From: Notospermus geniculatus | Taxonomy: Eukaryota; Nemertea; Pilidiophora; Heteronemertea; Lineidae | DNA length: 64,000 nt | Assembly (NCBI GenBank): GCA_002633025.1 | Contig: NMRB01000178.1 | Coordinates: forward strand, 6,964 to 70,963 | Reading direction: 5' to 3' | Part shown: one piece after another, positions 34,867-47,721 of the stretch | Numbering within the stretch: the first letter of the stretch is position 1 | How the letters are laid out: every line of letters starts with the position of its first letter | Notes under the pieces: generated by a model | Database searches by the model: none | Seen by the model: only the letters and a program-made list of their open reading frames with translations | What the model was told of the DNA's origin: nothing | Position numbers and translations under genes: made by a program

Positions 34867-34898
34867 TGAGTCTCACTCAAGTCTACCGCAGTTCTTTG

Positions 34899-35216
34899 GG
34901 CTGATATTCATATAAGGTAGCAAATGATTTTACTTCAAGTTTTGCAGTACATGCAATTTACATTGGACCTTGCTGAGCACTAATCTTAAGAAAAAGCATT
35001 TGCAGGACTGAAGATAAGAGGAATGTTTGCTAAAAATACTCCTTGAAATCTCAAAATACTCCTTCATTCCACAACGGAAAGGGTGATACTCCTTGAAATT
35101 GATCCCAGTTTGCAGTTGTACTTTTGAAGAGTCAAAATACTCTTCAAATTCTGACAACTCTTTGGCCTCCAAAATTATCTAAAGCCCTGCATCTGCTAAC
35201 TTTTATGAATACCAGC
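34899..35216. repeat. Foldback repeat family D, copy interrupted by another element
   Basis: Ends GGCTGATATTCATATAAGG...CTTTTATGAATACCAGC and shares ACTTCAAGTTTTGCARTACAT with the uninterrupted copy at 45842-45960. It is split by the element at 35003-35190. Confidence 0.8.
35003..35190. mobile_element. Element nested in family D repeat
   Basis: Ends CAGGACTGAAGATAA and TTATCTAAAGCCCTGC are imperfect inverted repeats. Flanked by ATTTG (34998-35002) and ATCTG (35191-35195), a 5-bp duplication with one change. The interior repeats ATACTCCTTGAAAT-type words. The uninterrupted copy at 45842-45960 gives the empty-site sequence. Confidence 0.65.
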
Positions 35217-37270
35217 GTTGGTTTCCTCCTGTTGGCATACTGAATACTACCAGGTGGTGTAAATGTGAATTAAGCTTAACATTTAAAAGCTGTTTTCAAT
35301 CGGTTCCACTCCACGGCGGAGTGACGTGAAGTACCCGCTACCAGACAAGAGATGAATAATTAAACGAGTTCAAAATAGCACTTAGGAGGCTATTCCATGA
35401 AGTAGGCCCAATCGGGCATTGATCCTTCCATCCTGGTATGGGAAATTATCGATTGTGTACATTCATGTATGTTGAAATATTCATTACATTTGGTGATGAA
35501 TTCTGAAATTGACCGTTGTAGATTGCGACACCTTCAATTGTTCTTGGTGATAAATACTTCGTCGTGGCAATTAAGGTAATGACCATGAACCACGGTTCTT
35601 AACTTGAATATTCTAAATGAAATTTTCAATTTTGCACAATAGCTGGATCGAGCATTAACAGAAAGGCAATTAAAATCAAAACTAAAAAGCATTATCCTCT
35701 CCGTCGAGGACCAATTTGCATACATTGTATTAGGCCAGAGGTCAGTTTACGTATGGCTAGACAGGTCCTTGCAGAACCTGACGATTCAGATGCCAAGACA
35801 AAAAAATGAAACGAGAAAAAAACAAAAAAGAGATGAAAGACCTTTGGCAGCACATGTTCACCTGAGTATTCCTTCCCCGGCATTACGTCAGAGTTGCCCA
35901 ACATTATGGAACCAATAACATCATTTTGCAAGCTGATTTAATGTACAAAGAGATGATAACATGCAGCTGCGGGGTCATTAGCATCGAGTAAAGAGACGGA
36001 CGTAGTCTCCTATTTCCTTTGATTCTTTCCATTGCAACCGCCAGAAGTATTACTGTCCAAGAAGAACACAAAGAAGTACGTTCTTCGTAAGCTACTTAAG
36101 ATTCATTACCACAGAGATCTTCGCTCAAACTTGACAGAAAACTTCCATCCTCTGCGGACTCGACCATCCTTATTCCTGAATCGATGTGTCACTTTGTACG
36201 CTAAGAGGCTTTTGTTAAGCAGGCGGAGAAAAAACACAATGTGCATTTTTCATTTCATTTATATTCAATGCATACGAAGCAGGCAAGACCGAACGGCGCC
36301 CATTTCTCTTCGAAGTGTATTTCATTACTGCTCACTGGTGTTCATCGACGGCTGTCGTGGAAAAAATCATCCATTAACCCGTGAAGCTGCGTGTTCACTG
36401 GCAACATTTAGTACATTACTTCTATCGTTTTGGTTGGGTGCTTTTTAATTTTCAATTGCACCAGGCCATGATAATACATGTACTTTCTGAATGGACAACA
36501 TCCTTGCCCAACTCTAAAAAACTAGTTCCAGATCTAGTCGCCTAATCCTGCGGAATGGGGTACACCAGTCTCGATGTCTTCTGGGTGGGACCGCCGGATC
36601 AGCGTGTTAGAACATTATTATTCCATTCCATTGTATCGTCGCAACTCGACTGATTCGGCTGCTTCGAGAATGCAAGTTGTCTAATCCGTTGCTGGCGAGG
36701 GTCAATGAGGGGAAAATAACTTTTAGGCTACAGACAGACCATTTGCCTGCGTGACAGGCTGGAAGACCTAGTCTTCGATAATACTAAAAGCCCCTTGCTG
36801 CATATTTCCTCACAAAGCCCTTCTGATTTGTTTCTAGCATTCGCAGTGAAACATTGCCTTCACTCACTAGAGAACAATACCATGGTAAATACTTAGCTCG
36901 AAATTGTTGGATCCTGGTGAAATGTTTCATGTTGAGGGAAGGCTTTGAAGCTTGTCTTCTGCATCTGTTTCAATACTCAAACTGCAGCTGTACTAAACAC
37001 AGCCAAGGCCAGTAACACCACCTGCGTAGCTTTATATCGAACCCATAGTAAGCGATTGAATTCGTTGCCAGAACTCAGAAACAAAGACAAACCATATGGT
37101 AACCTCCATGAAATCACCTACTGTATTTCTAGGCTCTCTTCTGTGGCTTTAAAGCCACAACAAGTGCATCACCAGCTACACCTTGCCAATGGGAATGACA
37201 AGCACAAGCAAGCGTTACTCATAAAACGTTGTTTGCTAACGCAGGTGTGATAGAATCTAATGCCCCCACC
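35217..37270. other. No gene recognised
   Basis: Two longer open frames (36032-36448 and 36945-37250) have no recognised domain, no splice context and no good start, and are treated as chance. Confidence 0.4.
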
Positions 37271-37344
37271 CTCCCCTGCATTGTTCACTGTATGCAACCG
37301 CACGAGGGTAACCCGGGTTACCCTCGTGNCTCCCCTGCATTGTT
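37271..37344. repeat. 28-bp perfect palindrome at a single-N join
   Basis: CACGAGGGTAACCC and its exact inverse fill 37301-37328, directly followed by N at 37329. CTCCCCTGCATTGTT occurs on both sides (37271-37285 and 37330-37344), so the join may misplace or duplicate a short stretch. Confidence 0.8.
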
Positions 37345-37549
37345 TGTCACATGATAACGGGTCTTGGTCTCTCTAGAGTTCAATTCAATGGTGCCGCGTA
37401 ATCCGTAAATAATGTACTATTGGGGGACATTAGATTGTTTTACAACGGAGTTTGATACTGTGACACTGAAATTTCCTCTTGTCAGGTGAAGTTATGCTTC
37501 CCCAGAGTGAAGGAAACCTCTTTGTGAAGGACCAGGGTTTGAGCCTATG

Positions 37550-37699
37550 GAGTGTTTGCACGGTGGTTATGTTGGAGGTATAAACAAAAGAATTTTTCGC
37601 CGGTCACGGTCTATGGAGATTAACTTCAATTGTTTTGAAAGTCTGTTCTTTTGTTGTATATCTCCAACATGGCCGCTGTGACGTCACGTGCAAACACTC
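37550..37699. repeat. Foldback MITE-like repeat
   Basis: GAGTGTTTGCACG...CGTGCAAACACTC, with ATGTTGGAGRTATA and ACAAAAGAA words on both arms in inverted orientation. About 150 bp. Confidence 0.75.
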
Positions 37700-37923
37700 T
37701 ATTGTTGACTGTATTATGTGACTTGTGTTACGCAATGTAGGCCTACCTAGGGTGTTGAGCATTTTGGGCTGTGTTGTGTGGTGAGATATCAGACCTATGC
37801 AGATATGTGTCGATAGGGTAGAACAAAAGCGTTTTGGCTGTGTTGTTTGTTCAACAGCGATGGCCGGTTCATGGGATGTTGTCCTCCAGCCTGAGATACT
37901 TAGATCTGATGTCGTCCAGAGAC

Positions 37924-38052
37924 ACTAGTGAGCTTTCGCAACCGCCCGGTTAGGTCCTACGACTACGTTTATCTATTGCCTTGTGAGTTGACTCGAACAA
38001 TAGATAAACGTTGTTGTAGGGCCTAACCGGGTGGTTGCGAAAGCTCACTAGT
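37924..38052. repeat. Foldback repeat family E, copy 1
   Basis: Arms GCTTTCGCAACCGCCCGGTT...CTACGTTTATCTATTG and inverse. The near-identical hairpin at 60752-60870 shares CCCGGTTAGG and GTTTATCTATTG. Confidence 0.85.
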
Positions 38053-40440
38053 ATAAACCGTGTTACCACTGCATGTTTGCTTTTGCACAGCTCTTTTTCT
38101 AAATCTGTGCAGGAAACATTGAGCCAGGATTCGAAGGTTGCATGCGCTATCGAGAGTTGTACTGTCCCGCAGAAGTTTGGTCGTGTACCAGGTCAGTGGT
38201 TGTGTCATTAGAAGAGCCGAACGGTTTCAACTGAACAGAGATTCGCTTGAACATGTACTCTCGTTTATAGGCTAGTGTTTGTCCATTTTGTGTATCATAT
38301 ATTCCTCTAATTTTGCATATATTACGTTTACTTTGAAACAAACATTGAATTCTTTGTACCATCTCTACGCGACACTTGTTGTTCGGTGTTTGGACAGTAA
38401 TGCACGTCAATAATAGGACACGTTTTACCATTTGAGGTAAAATGGTGGGGCAATGCCACCTATTACTCAACAAGCACTGCTGATTACACAACCAAATTTT
38501 GTCTTCCACCTTGGCTACGTAGTGGTTACCACATATTCCATTCCGATCGCAATTGATTTTGTCATCTTTTAGATATCAATAGACAAAGCTTCAGGTGTTT
38601 TCCATTCTTTCCTGTACATTGCACATGTACAAATGTACACAAAAATGTACACAAATACAAAAACTCACTTTTTTCAAAATTTTCCCAGCAGATTTTTAAA
38701 ATTCTTTCAGTTATGGAAACTACACGATACTGGGTACAATATGGCACAGGTTTCATTTCAATGCAATTTTTTAACCTTTCTCCATGTTAAGGAGCACTGT
38801 GGCTCAGGTTGTAAGGAAGAACGGTGCACTAACTTTGTAAGGGAAGCCCTAGGCGCTGCCCAAAGGCTTAGCAACTGTTTGATAGCGATTCATTCTCTAT
38901 TTGTGATATGATACAAATGCCAATGTAGGTGGAATCGTGCCTCTACAAATATTTACAAACGATTAACTAAGAAAGCTGTGTAGTACACGATCGAATCTCT
39001 CGGCCCACGTTTACTTGCTAGAGGGTGAAGTACGTTGGGACCCATCCAGGCCTACCTGGGGTAGTGCGCCATTCCGTCGAACTACAGACTTCTACCCCAG
39101 GCAGCAATACCCACTACACACTGTTCAAGGTGGCTGTTCCATTTAGTTTACGTGCCAAATATTAGCCAATCAGATTACGCGTTGCAGAAGAGCCTTGGAG
39201 TGCATTGCCATGTCAGCTGTACAGTGCACTGCAATGGATCGAATCGAGTCAAGTTTCCCGATTTATGTCTCGCAAAATGCTTGGATTTCCAGTAAATTTC
39301 CGACATAACGGACAAAACTGTACTTAAAATGTACAACAAAAAATATTTGTATTCCTGGAAGTCAGATTGACAGACGACGCCGCGGTTTATAAAAGGGGCA
39401 TTTTGATTGGCCACTCGCGACTAGGACCAAGCCATGAAATAGAAATGCTGCTATTGACGCCAGGGGTATGAGTGATGTAACAGAAGGTGTAGTCACGCGA
39501 TGCCCCTGGTGTGCCAGGATGGTTGGGACCGCATTCCGCTTTCCCTCGGGGAAATGCACCCGTGTGACATTTACTATCTCGTGGTGTGTGTATCATGTAT
39601 GGCAAAATAAATATGACTAATTGCATCGTCGATTATGCTGCTTTTACAAGGCCTTTAATAACAATAAACAAGTGCTCTCATAGCATGTCGAATCTTCATT
39701 TCATCGATGATGGATCCCAGTCAAAGTATTGATCGTTTTATCTCTTTCAGATTGGTAAAAAAACTACTCAGGTGAAACCACATCACCATCGTTCTCAATA
39801 TGCAAGACATATGTTGATGGTCACCGTTAGAAGTGACGCTATTTAGAAAAATATCGATCCTCTGAGGCCCCAGCTGTCAAAAAGTCCCTTATCGCCGCGA
39901 AATACAAGCTAAAAGTAATGATAAATATTACAAGCGAAACTCAATTCTAACTCCATAACTGTAACAATAACCTAAATTGTCCTGGAGGGAACCGTTGGCT
40001 CAACCTTGAGATACATAAAGTGGTGATTCAGTTTTATATGTATCTCTTGGGTAAATCTAAATTTTGTGAACCTGAGGACAATGGACTTGGTATATGAAAT
40101 GTTCAACCTGATATTCCCATTGCAAAGTCTACCTTCAAAGTAATGAAATATTCAATCTGATACTCTCATTACAAAGTTACCAAAAAGCTCCGACGTGTGA
40201 AACACGATGTGCGGTTCTTTTTTCCCTTTATTGTAGTCTTTATTTTCTCCTTCCTTTTCATATATCCTTGTTGTATTTTTATGTAACATGAATACCACGT
40301 AAAAAAATGTGCTCCATGAAAAAGAAAATTGCTCAAGTACGAAATTTCTCCGGCGAAGTAACTTTGAGAAAAATCATTTGAAATAAACCCTTTGATGTTT
40401 GTGCCGGTGATTTTTGACGCCTAATGGTAACATGAAACGA
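38053..40440. other. No gene recognised
   Basis: A 120-residue minus-strand frame at 38147-38509 has no recognised domain. TACATGTA-type words are present near 38625. No supported exon. Confidence 0.4.
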
Positions 40441-40462
40441 ACAATTTTCCTCTATCTAGAAA

Positions 40463-40750
40463 ATGCGATTTTACTACCGCAGTATGCTGATGATAGTGTT
40501 TATTTCATTATTTATAAGTGTTCCTGTTTTTGCTGCCTGTTTCAACAAAGAATGCATGGCATGTCAGAGTAGAAATTGGTTTGGAGAAAACAATGAATTT
40601 TTCTCTCAAAATACCTTCTTGATGGCAAATCGATATTGCAATAGCTCCCCCAAAAACTACTCCAAATCCTATAAGCCATGCCTCATTCTTTTTTCTACGG
40701 AATTCGAGTGTATGCATTCCCCATGCAAAAAGGTGAAGGCCACTCAATAA
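40463..40750 (+). CDS. Candidate small cysteine-rich secreted peptide
   Basis: Single frame of 95 codons with a convincing signal peptide: basic start (MRFYYRS), hydrophobic core MLMIVFISLFISVP and a VFA|A cleavage site at about residue 24. The remainder has seven cysteines (CFNKECMAC, then RYC, KPC, FEC, SPC), a potential N-glycosylation site (NSS) and a basic C-terminus. An acceptor-like TTTTCCTCTATCTAG ends two bases before the codon preceding the ATG, so it may be the coding exon of a spliced gene. No known peptide family is recognised; an odd cysteine number means one is free or the frame is incomplete. Could be chance. Confidence 0.35.
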   Translation: MRFYYRSMLMIVFISLFISVPVFAACFNKECMACQSRNWFGENNEFFSQNTFLMANRYCNSSPKNYSKSYKPCLILFSTEFECMHSPCKKVKATQ

Positions 40751-42404
40751 TTAGCCTAGTTCTTTTGTAATTGCTGTTTCAAGTGCATAGTTCTCATACC
40801 ACAAAGTGCTCAATGGAGTATACTTGAGGTATACTTATGAATATTCATGACTTATCAGCTTATACTGGCATCTGTATGAGTTTTTATACCAAATAGAAAT
40901 GTTGTTTGCTTTCGATGCTAACCAGTGTATTGCACCGCTGCGAATCATTGATGTCACTTGTAGATTTGGAGTAGGACCTCGTTAGTCAAATCGAGATGGC
41001 TGATTTAACACTTTAGTGTTGGCAAGCCATACATGTACGTGTATACCAAAAGTCATAAACATGTACAGTGAAGATTGTAGTCAAGAGCAGACTACCATTT
41101 TAGCTGAAAGCAATATCAAATTGCCTCAAAGTTGAAGTCTACAAGATATTGTGTGTTTGCAAGTAAAACCTACACAAAACCATTGATTCTCTAAACACCA
41201 TACATTACACAGGCGACAATATCAAATAACACTTCTGGTGTCTTTTTTTGGCTCGGTCAATGTTATGATCTATGAAATGGATTTCGAGTGGGCGAACCTG
41301 CAGAATCCCGCAAGTTACATTTGTATTTGTTGTACATGTATGTTACAGTCTACAGTATTGCGATAAACAATGCAAAGCTTTCAGCAGAACTTATCATGCA
41401 GAAAAAGCAATATTGGCCGCTGGACAATCAATTCCATCTCAAGCGTCAAAATGCTACTGTTTCAGCATCTTTGACTCACCATGCCTTTGTCATCACAGCA
41501 TATGCAACACTTACTCCTTTGACATGATATCCGCCCCTGCAATGAAGTGGAAGTTTTTCTTGGGAGGTTTTGGCGGCCAAGTACTAAATGGTTTTCCGCA
41601 GATTGCGGACCACTGAACATCTGATACTCATCTGTTGCAGGCTTCCAGCGAGTCAAATGGAACTGAAACAGCTATGCCATCTCTCGAACCGCGGTATCAG
41701 AAGCTTCGCTGATGTGGAAACGGTGCAGGCGGTGTTTGGAACGAGGCTGCTGACTTGCCGCTGATCGATAGAACAGTAACACGTTTCATGCTGGGGATGT
41801 ACAGGCAACAACAAACTCCTCACCAATAAGAGCAGGAATCGAAACGATCACATGGTGTTTGATGACTGAAAATTACTTGGACAGCTGGATCCAGTTAGAA
41901 ATCGGTCGGATTATACAACTCTGGTCAGTGATGGGTATTTCATCTGACAATCAGGATTAACTTTGTTAATTTTATGGCGGTGTTTGCCGGCGATTGCTGA
42001 GGGAGCAACAACCACATGGCCGAGCGGCAGGCGGTGTTTGAGTGACAAATGTTGTTACACTAAAGCAACTCTTCTGCCCCTGCATTAGGTGATTTTATCG
42101 ACATTTCCCCTTCATATTTTACCATCATTGTGTCAATTTTCATTGTTCATGTTCCTGTGCCTGAATTTCCTATGACAAAAACTTTCTAGACCCTGGTTGT
42201 TTACATCCCATTTGCCGTACATTGACCATTTCCGAACTGTGATTTTAGATTTCGCGGACAATCGATTAGATTTTCATTACAGATCTTTTGATTTAGTCAT
42301 AGCTACCCATTGATGTGGAATTTGACACTTTCAGGTGACTGAACACTTGGAAGACAAGTGGATAATTTTTACGACTTCTTCATGTTCGATGCCAAAGATT
42401 TAAC
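40751..42404. other. No gene recognised
   Basis: Contains TACATGTACG-type words and a tRNA-like ATGGCCGAGCGGCAGGCGG (42017-42035) without a matching box B. No supported exon. Confidence 0.35.
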
Positions 42405-42481
42405 ATGAGGACACTTGGATTAAACAACGGAGGTGCCGCTATCATAACTGTGGTGTTTCTGACGCTGATTCACTGGAAAAG
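42405..42481 (+). CDS. Candidate first coding exon of a secreted or membrane protein
   Basis: ATG with A at -3 opens MRTLGLNNGG and a hydrophobic core (AAIITVVFLTLIHW), then a strong donor AAAAG|GTAAGG in phase 2. It looks like a signal-peptide exon. I could not find the next exon with the right phase, so the gene may have long introns or extend beyond the window. Confidence 0.3.
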
Positions 42482-45400
42482 GTAAGGACAATTTACCTGT
42501 TAGATATCACCAATTTTCCATCCTTTTCTGCTCGTTTCATTTCAAGAAAAAGAAATGCATGCCGTGTCAACAACGCACGTGTAGCTGACCCTTCAACGCC
42601 GATGAAACAAGCAAACTTCGGCGACACTGAAATTGACATAGTCAACAACCAAACGATCATACAAGTAGATTAGGAAATTAATTCCTATCCGGAGAAGAAA
42701 TTTCCGTTCCTCAAGTACACGATAAATAAGGGTCTCGTACACAGCAAAACAGATTATATTTTCCCTTGGTTATAAACTTTCTAAAAATTGACATTTTCAT
42801 TGAGATTTATGAATAATTGTCCTCATCTTTTATCCTCCTCCATGGAGCGATGGCACTAATATTTCGCCTTCATATCATAGAATGATATTCTTTGACGTTT
42901 ACCTAACTTTTCATATACAGTACTTGGTGTTAGAACTATCGGGTAAAGTGTCATGTAGATTTCGCTTCACAAAGCTTGAATCTTGTATTATGCTTCAGCT
43001 TTCTCATGAGGCCGGATTCGTCAGTTGATTCAGTTCTCTCATCAGAAGCAAAACCATGTATAATTTTTCATGCTTCTCAGTAGGCCTGTTTCACCCGAAG
43101 GCTTTCCAGCCCATACATCTCCGCTGGATTAAAGTGTCAACGACGTTAAAAATAAAGCGGCCTGGTAAGTCGCGTCTCGACAGAAGACTAAAAGAAGTTG
43201 AGGTGGGGATAATACGAACTAACGATTCATTGATCACAGTTATCCCGAAGTCGGACCTGAAGCTACCCTAGTGATAATAATTTATAAAGCAGTACCGCTT
43301 TGACAGTTTCCGAGTAAGCCTGTATCTGTTTTGCAATCACCCCGATTAAGTTTGGCAAGGGGATGATCTTGCGTTCACGTCACGATCATCTATAAAAGCT
43401 AGGAATCCACCATTGATTTTCAACCTGATTTTGCTTTGCGACTTCCTCTGCAACTGGGCACTCGATCGCCGTAGTGGACTTGCTAGACGTGATTTCCACC
43501 AATGGCGAAGATGTGGTCAATTTCAGTCGGCAATGGGTCGGCGACCGATATCAGTTCCTTGCGATCGTATCAATCGCAGGTAGCAAGTTGCAAAGCAAGT
43601 CGCAACGCAGAAAATCAACAGTGGATTCCTAGCTTAAACAAGGCTTTGGATTAAAAACAAAGTCCAATACATTAATGACAAAGGCTTTACTTTTAAGACC
43701 ACCATACATGTCCATGTTCTTCAACTACATGTACAATCTACGATCTATACTTCAAAGCAGGAACACCTGGTTCAGGTGGATGGCAATCCAGTAATCATAT
43801 TGTGTCATACTGTGTTGCTCCTTGTTTTCGAAATCCATGATCTGATGATGAGATGGTGAGCCGTTGCAGAAAACACGAACGAGCTTTTCTCCATGTGTCA
43901 GTGTCGGTCAGTTGCTGTGGTCTTATTAGCGCAGTCTGACAATGACGCCCAAGTTGTCGTCCGCATGCGTCATCTCATCCGCATAAGTTTCTCTGTGTAA
44001 ATTGGCCGTGCGTCACATTTCTACATACATGTACATGCTCCTCCGTGTGAGTGACAAGGCGTTGCCTGGAAATTGCGAGCAAAAACCAGTGAAACCGGTG
44101 GATATTGGTCACGTGGAATCACTCAATTAACCACGTTTGCCGCTTCACCGCAGAGGCCCTTGCCCCAATTTCCGGGGATGAGATTTTGGGGACTTAGTAT
44201 GTTGTAGAGCACATGAAATTGTACCAGAAAACGGCAAAAACCTCTTGTTGCAATTTGTTTAGGATTGGACCATTTTTTCGTAGATTGACTAGTCTAAAGC
44301 GTCACGATATCGCATAGGCCTACGGACAACGCATCGCCGAAAACACCCTCAACGATATGCTGGAACTCCTCTTTTATCAACTTGTTTTCCGGTGGATCGT
44401 TTTTAATGATGTCAGTTTAATTATCCTCGAGTTGAATGTAGCTCAAACCTAATCACCTCATAGACTACTACCGCACGTTATTTCTTAGAAAATCTGAAAT
44501 GAAGAATTGAGGTTTTTCGGTGGGGATTCCTCGTTTTATACTCGGCAGATTTTGATAGATTCGTAGTGGTAACTCCAAGAAATGAGCCATCATCTGGTGA
44601 AGTGAAAATGCTACGACGGTCGGATGAGTTCCTTGAATTCAATTTTCGCGACAACGTTACACTATGGAATATTATTATTATCAACATACGGAGAAGACTC
44701 TCGTCATCCAGTCTCATTTATCATATCACGCCTGAGCTGAGCCAGTCCCTGAAATGAATATTGCATGTCCATCTAAATCGATTCATCTCATGAGAATTCT
44801 TTGAGCAACTTTGGCAATGGGAAATCCAAATAAAAAATAATAACAATACATTGAAGTACTTAGCCCATCATTTGATATTGACACCTGTCTCCAAACGATA
44901 TTGATCTGTCTAGACGTGGCGGTGCCTGGTCGGCTGCTTTGACTTTATCCATGACGGTGTTTGAAATTGACAACAGAGCAAAGACTGGAAATTGACAAAG
45001 GAAATCAAAGAGCACATGAGTTCAGAGCAGTGAAACAGGGATAAATCATAAAAATTTCGTCTCAAATTCAGATTGCAGAGCACGATGGTTCAGAACTGAG
45101 GTTTATTTTACTGGCGTTCGTTTGTCATACCGCATCATTTCATTTGACTGGTGGCATCGTAAACTTTTAGTCCTTCTTTCTTATTTTGGTTTCGAGTGGC
45201 ACTGAGCAACCGTTTCTCATTTCCTGCTGCGTTTAATCATTGAAAGAATGCCCCTCATTGACATTTGCATTTTAAGGAAATGGATGGCACTCCCAAAATC
45301 CGGTACGATCGGATCGTGATCGATTAATGATGAGTTCAAAGTGAACATTTTTCAGTGCGTAACCACAAACGTACGTTAAATACGACATTGCATGAATATG

Positions 45401-45841
45401 TCGCGGGCTGATCTCAGCAACATCCCCAGCAACGCAGCATAGACGGTTTAAATCACCACACCGAAACTAGTCTGTCAGATGTGACAGCGTAATCACGGAA
45501 CAAGTGGTGTTGTTGCCATTCCTTGTGGAATGTAAAACTCGCTGAGCGACGAAACAGATTTCAACTTTCCTTCTATGAGTTCTGCGAAGAAAAATTTCAT
45601 GAAAATATTTTGCATGCATTTGTTTATGAAGGAAATCGATTCTGGAGAATTTATAGCGTGAACTTTTATGAGGTTTTCATTGCGGTATGCGTGTTTATTA
45701 CGTCTAACCAACAGGTACTCGATTTAATTTGTGAGGTGCGTCGTTTCTAATAACGTGCGTGTTGAATTGGTGTATCCACTACAGTCTGCAGTGAAATGTG
45801 AACACGCAGGGTTTCGAGAAATATGCCCTAAGCAAGAGCAT
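42482..45841. other. No gene recognised; one foldback element
   Basis: Contains the foldback at 43396-43635. If 42405-42481 is a real exon this is intron. No exon in matching phase was found. Confidence 0.35.
43396..43635. repeat. Foldback MITE-like repeat
   Basis: AAGCTAGGAATCCACCATTG...TGGATTCCTAGCTT, with GATTTTC and a TTGCGACTT / AAGTCGCAA block paired on both arms. 240 bp. Confidence 0.75.
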
Positions 45842-45960
45842 GGCTGATATTCATAAAAGGTAGCAAAAGCTTTTACTTCAAGTTTTGCAATACATTTACA
45901 TTGGACATTGCTGTGCAAATTTTAAGTAAAAGCATTTGCTAACTTTTATGAATACCAGCC
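45842..45960. repeat. Foldback repeat family D, intact copy
   Basis: GGCTGATATTCATAAAAGG...CTTTTATGAATACCAGCC, the uninterrupted counterpart of 34899-35216. Confidence 0.85.
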
Positions 45961-47533
45961 CATGTATATTTTCTTGTTGTCAAGAGGACATTTTTCATTG
46001 ACTCATTTGCTGGTACAAGTGAGTAATGATAGAATGATAATGATAAAGCGGGACGCCGCGAAAAGCTTTTTCGCTTATGCATAATTGCATGTAGTATACT
46101 GTACACTATGGGTCATATTCAGAAATGTACCACTCTACCAAAACCGTCGTGCAAGCATTTGATACTTGAAGCCCAGGAACCTACGCATCTGTCTTTGACG
46201 TTTCTCCGATCGTAAACGAATCCATTGTTTTTGTTCTTTAATTACTTTCCCTTTGTCTATTTACGGTCTAATGCAGACAATGCGGGCAGCCTCACAAAGC
46301 ATGCGATCCGGCTAATGAAATGTTTCAAGGGGCAGATTTATTTAAAGGTATGCCAGCCCTACATTTCATGAGAAGGGAAGGATGATTGACTTGAACAAGG
46401 ATATAAAGGGCAGGCGTTGAAGTAATGCCTGATGAGAACCCTTCAAGCCTACATGCAGGTGGACCTCTTCCGCCCAGTTGTTCCGCTGAGAACAATAGCC
46501 TTGAGGAACTCCTTTACCTTGAGGACTAGCATTCTAAAATACGGGCCCTTGTTTAAAGTTCACACCTTTCCCACATGTTGAATGGTACCTTTCGAGCTGC
46601 TGATGTAATCTTCTTTTTTGGACAGTCTGTAATGCTGATCTGTTACCTGTATCCTGCATGCCTCGCCAATACTAGGTATATGGCCCCTTCGTCCTGTGAA
46701 ACAACAGGGCCAAGCGCTTGGGTATCGGAATGTCGTAATACATGGAAATTTCCCCTTGTCTGTTGAATTGGCAATAAACCTCCTCGTGAATCGATCCCAC
46801 GACTACCTATCAGTCACGCCACGCCGACACCGACAGTGATTTCTCCGTCACCGATCAAGGCCCAGACATCCACAAATGGGAATGCCAGTCTGATTAGTTA
46901 CTTACATTTCCCGGATATCTACGGCCCCGTTAGCTGTCGCCTCTTTGTCAGATATTTCCTGTTTTGCTTCTCTCGTACTGTAGCTGAAGGTGAGCAGAGG
47001 ATTTCATTGAAAAACGATGTCTTGTGCACTCGGTATGTAATACTGTACACTGTGTTTTGTCGTGTGCATGCCACTGGATGTCTGGTTCGTCATGCAATAA
47101 TGTAACATGAATCTGTTATACCAGAATCACAAAAATATCAAATTCTCATTCTTCCGTGATCATGTACTGCGATCAAAGAATGCATTCTTTGATGTGGTAA
47201 TGATGTAATTTCATGCAGAGGAGTAAAAACCCACGGACAGGAATTTTGAGTTTCCCATTTGGAGGTTTTTGTCAACTGGACTATCAGTCTTCATCGTTAT
47301 CCAATTCCCAAACCTGATTTGATGATCATCCATAACTTTGTGAGAAACCCAAGGGACATGGCCACCAATTAACGTGATTGGTGCACTCGCGTCCGAGTCA
47401 ACAATTTAATTTTTACGCGTTGTTTTTTTATGCCACCGCTAATGACGAAGTGGGAGCATTATGTTGTCACCAGGGTACTATAAAATTAATATTTGATACA
47501 TATGTCGGGGGCAACTAGAAAGTGGTTCCATTC

Positions 47534-47591
47534 GAAAATGAGCTTCTTCCGATTTCCAATATGGCCGCCAGAGCCGCCATCTTGAAATCGG
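47534..47591 (-). repeat. Dispersed repeat copy (opposite orientation to 52634-52691)
   Basis: Contains CAATATGGCCGCCAGAGCCG, found inverted at 52634-52691. Similarity extends about 58 bp and includes CGAAAATG and CCGATTT. Confidence 0.8.
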
Positions 47592-47721
47592 TTTCGGCGT
47601 GGGTATGCCACGCTGAGCGTTGCTCTTGTTACATATAGTTGACAAAGTTCTCTGTTTCATCAAGGCAGGTCATTTTATTTTGTATTGGCAAATGCCCTTT
47701 CGGATTGTGAAAAAAAAGCTG

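Noticed and set aside
36032-36448. 138-codon open frame on + strand
   Set aside because: Begins at a non-ATG codon, has no recognisable domain or splice context, and is basic and Phe/Arg-rich as in chance frames.
36945-37250. 101-codon open frame on + strand
   Set aside because: Non-ATG start, no domain, no splice sites.
38147-38509. 120-codon open frame on - strand
   Set aside because: No domain and no good start or splice context, although an internal Met is followed by a short hydrophobic run.
42017-42035. tRNA-Leu/Ser-like ATGGCCGAGCGG word
   Set aside because: No box B at the right distance.
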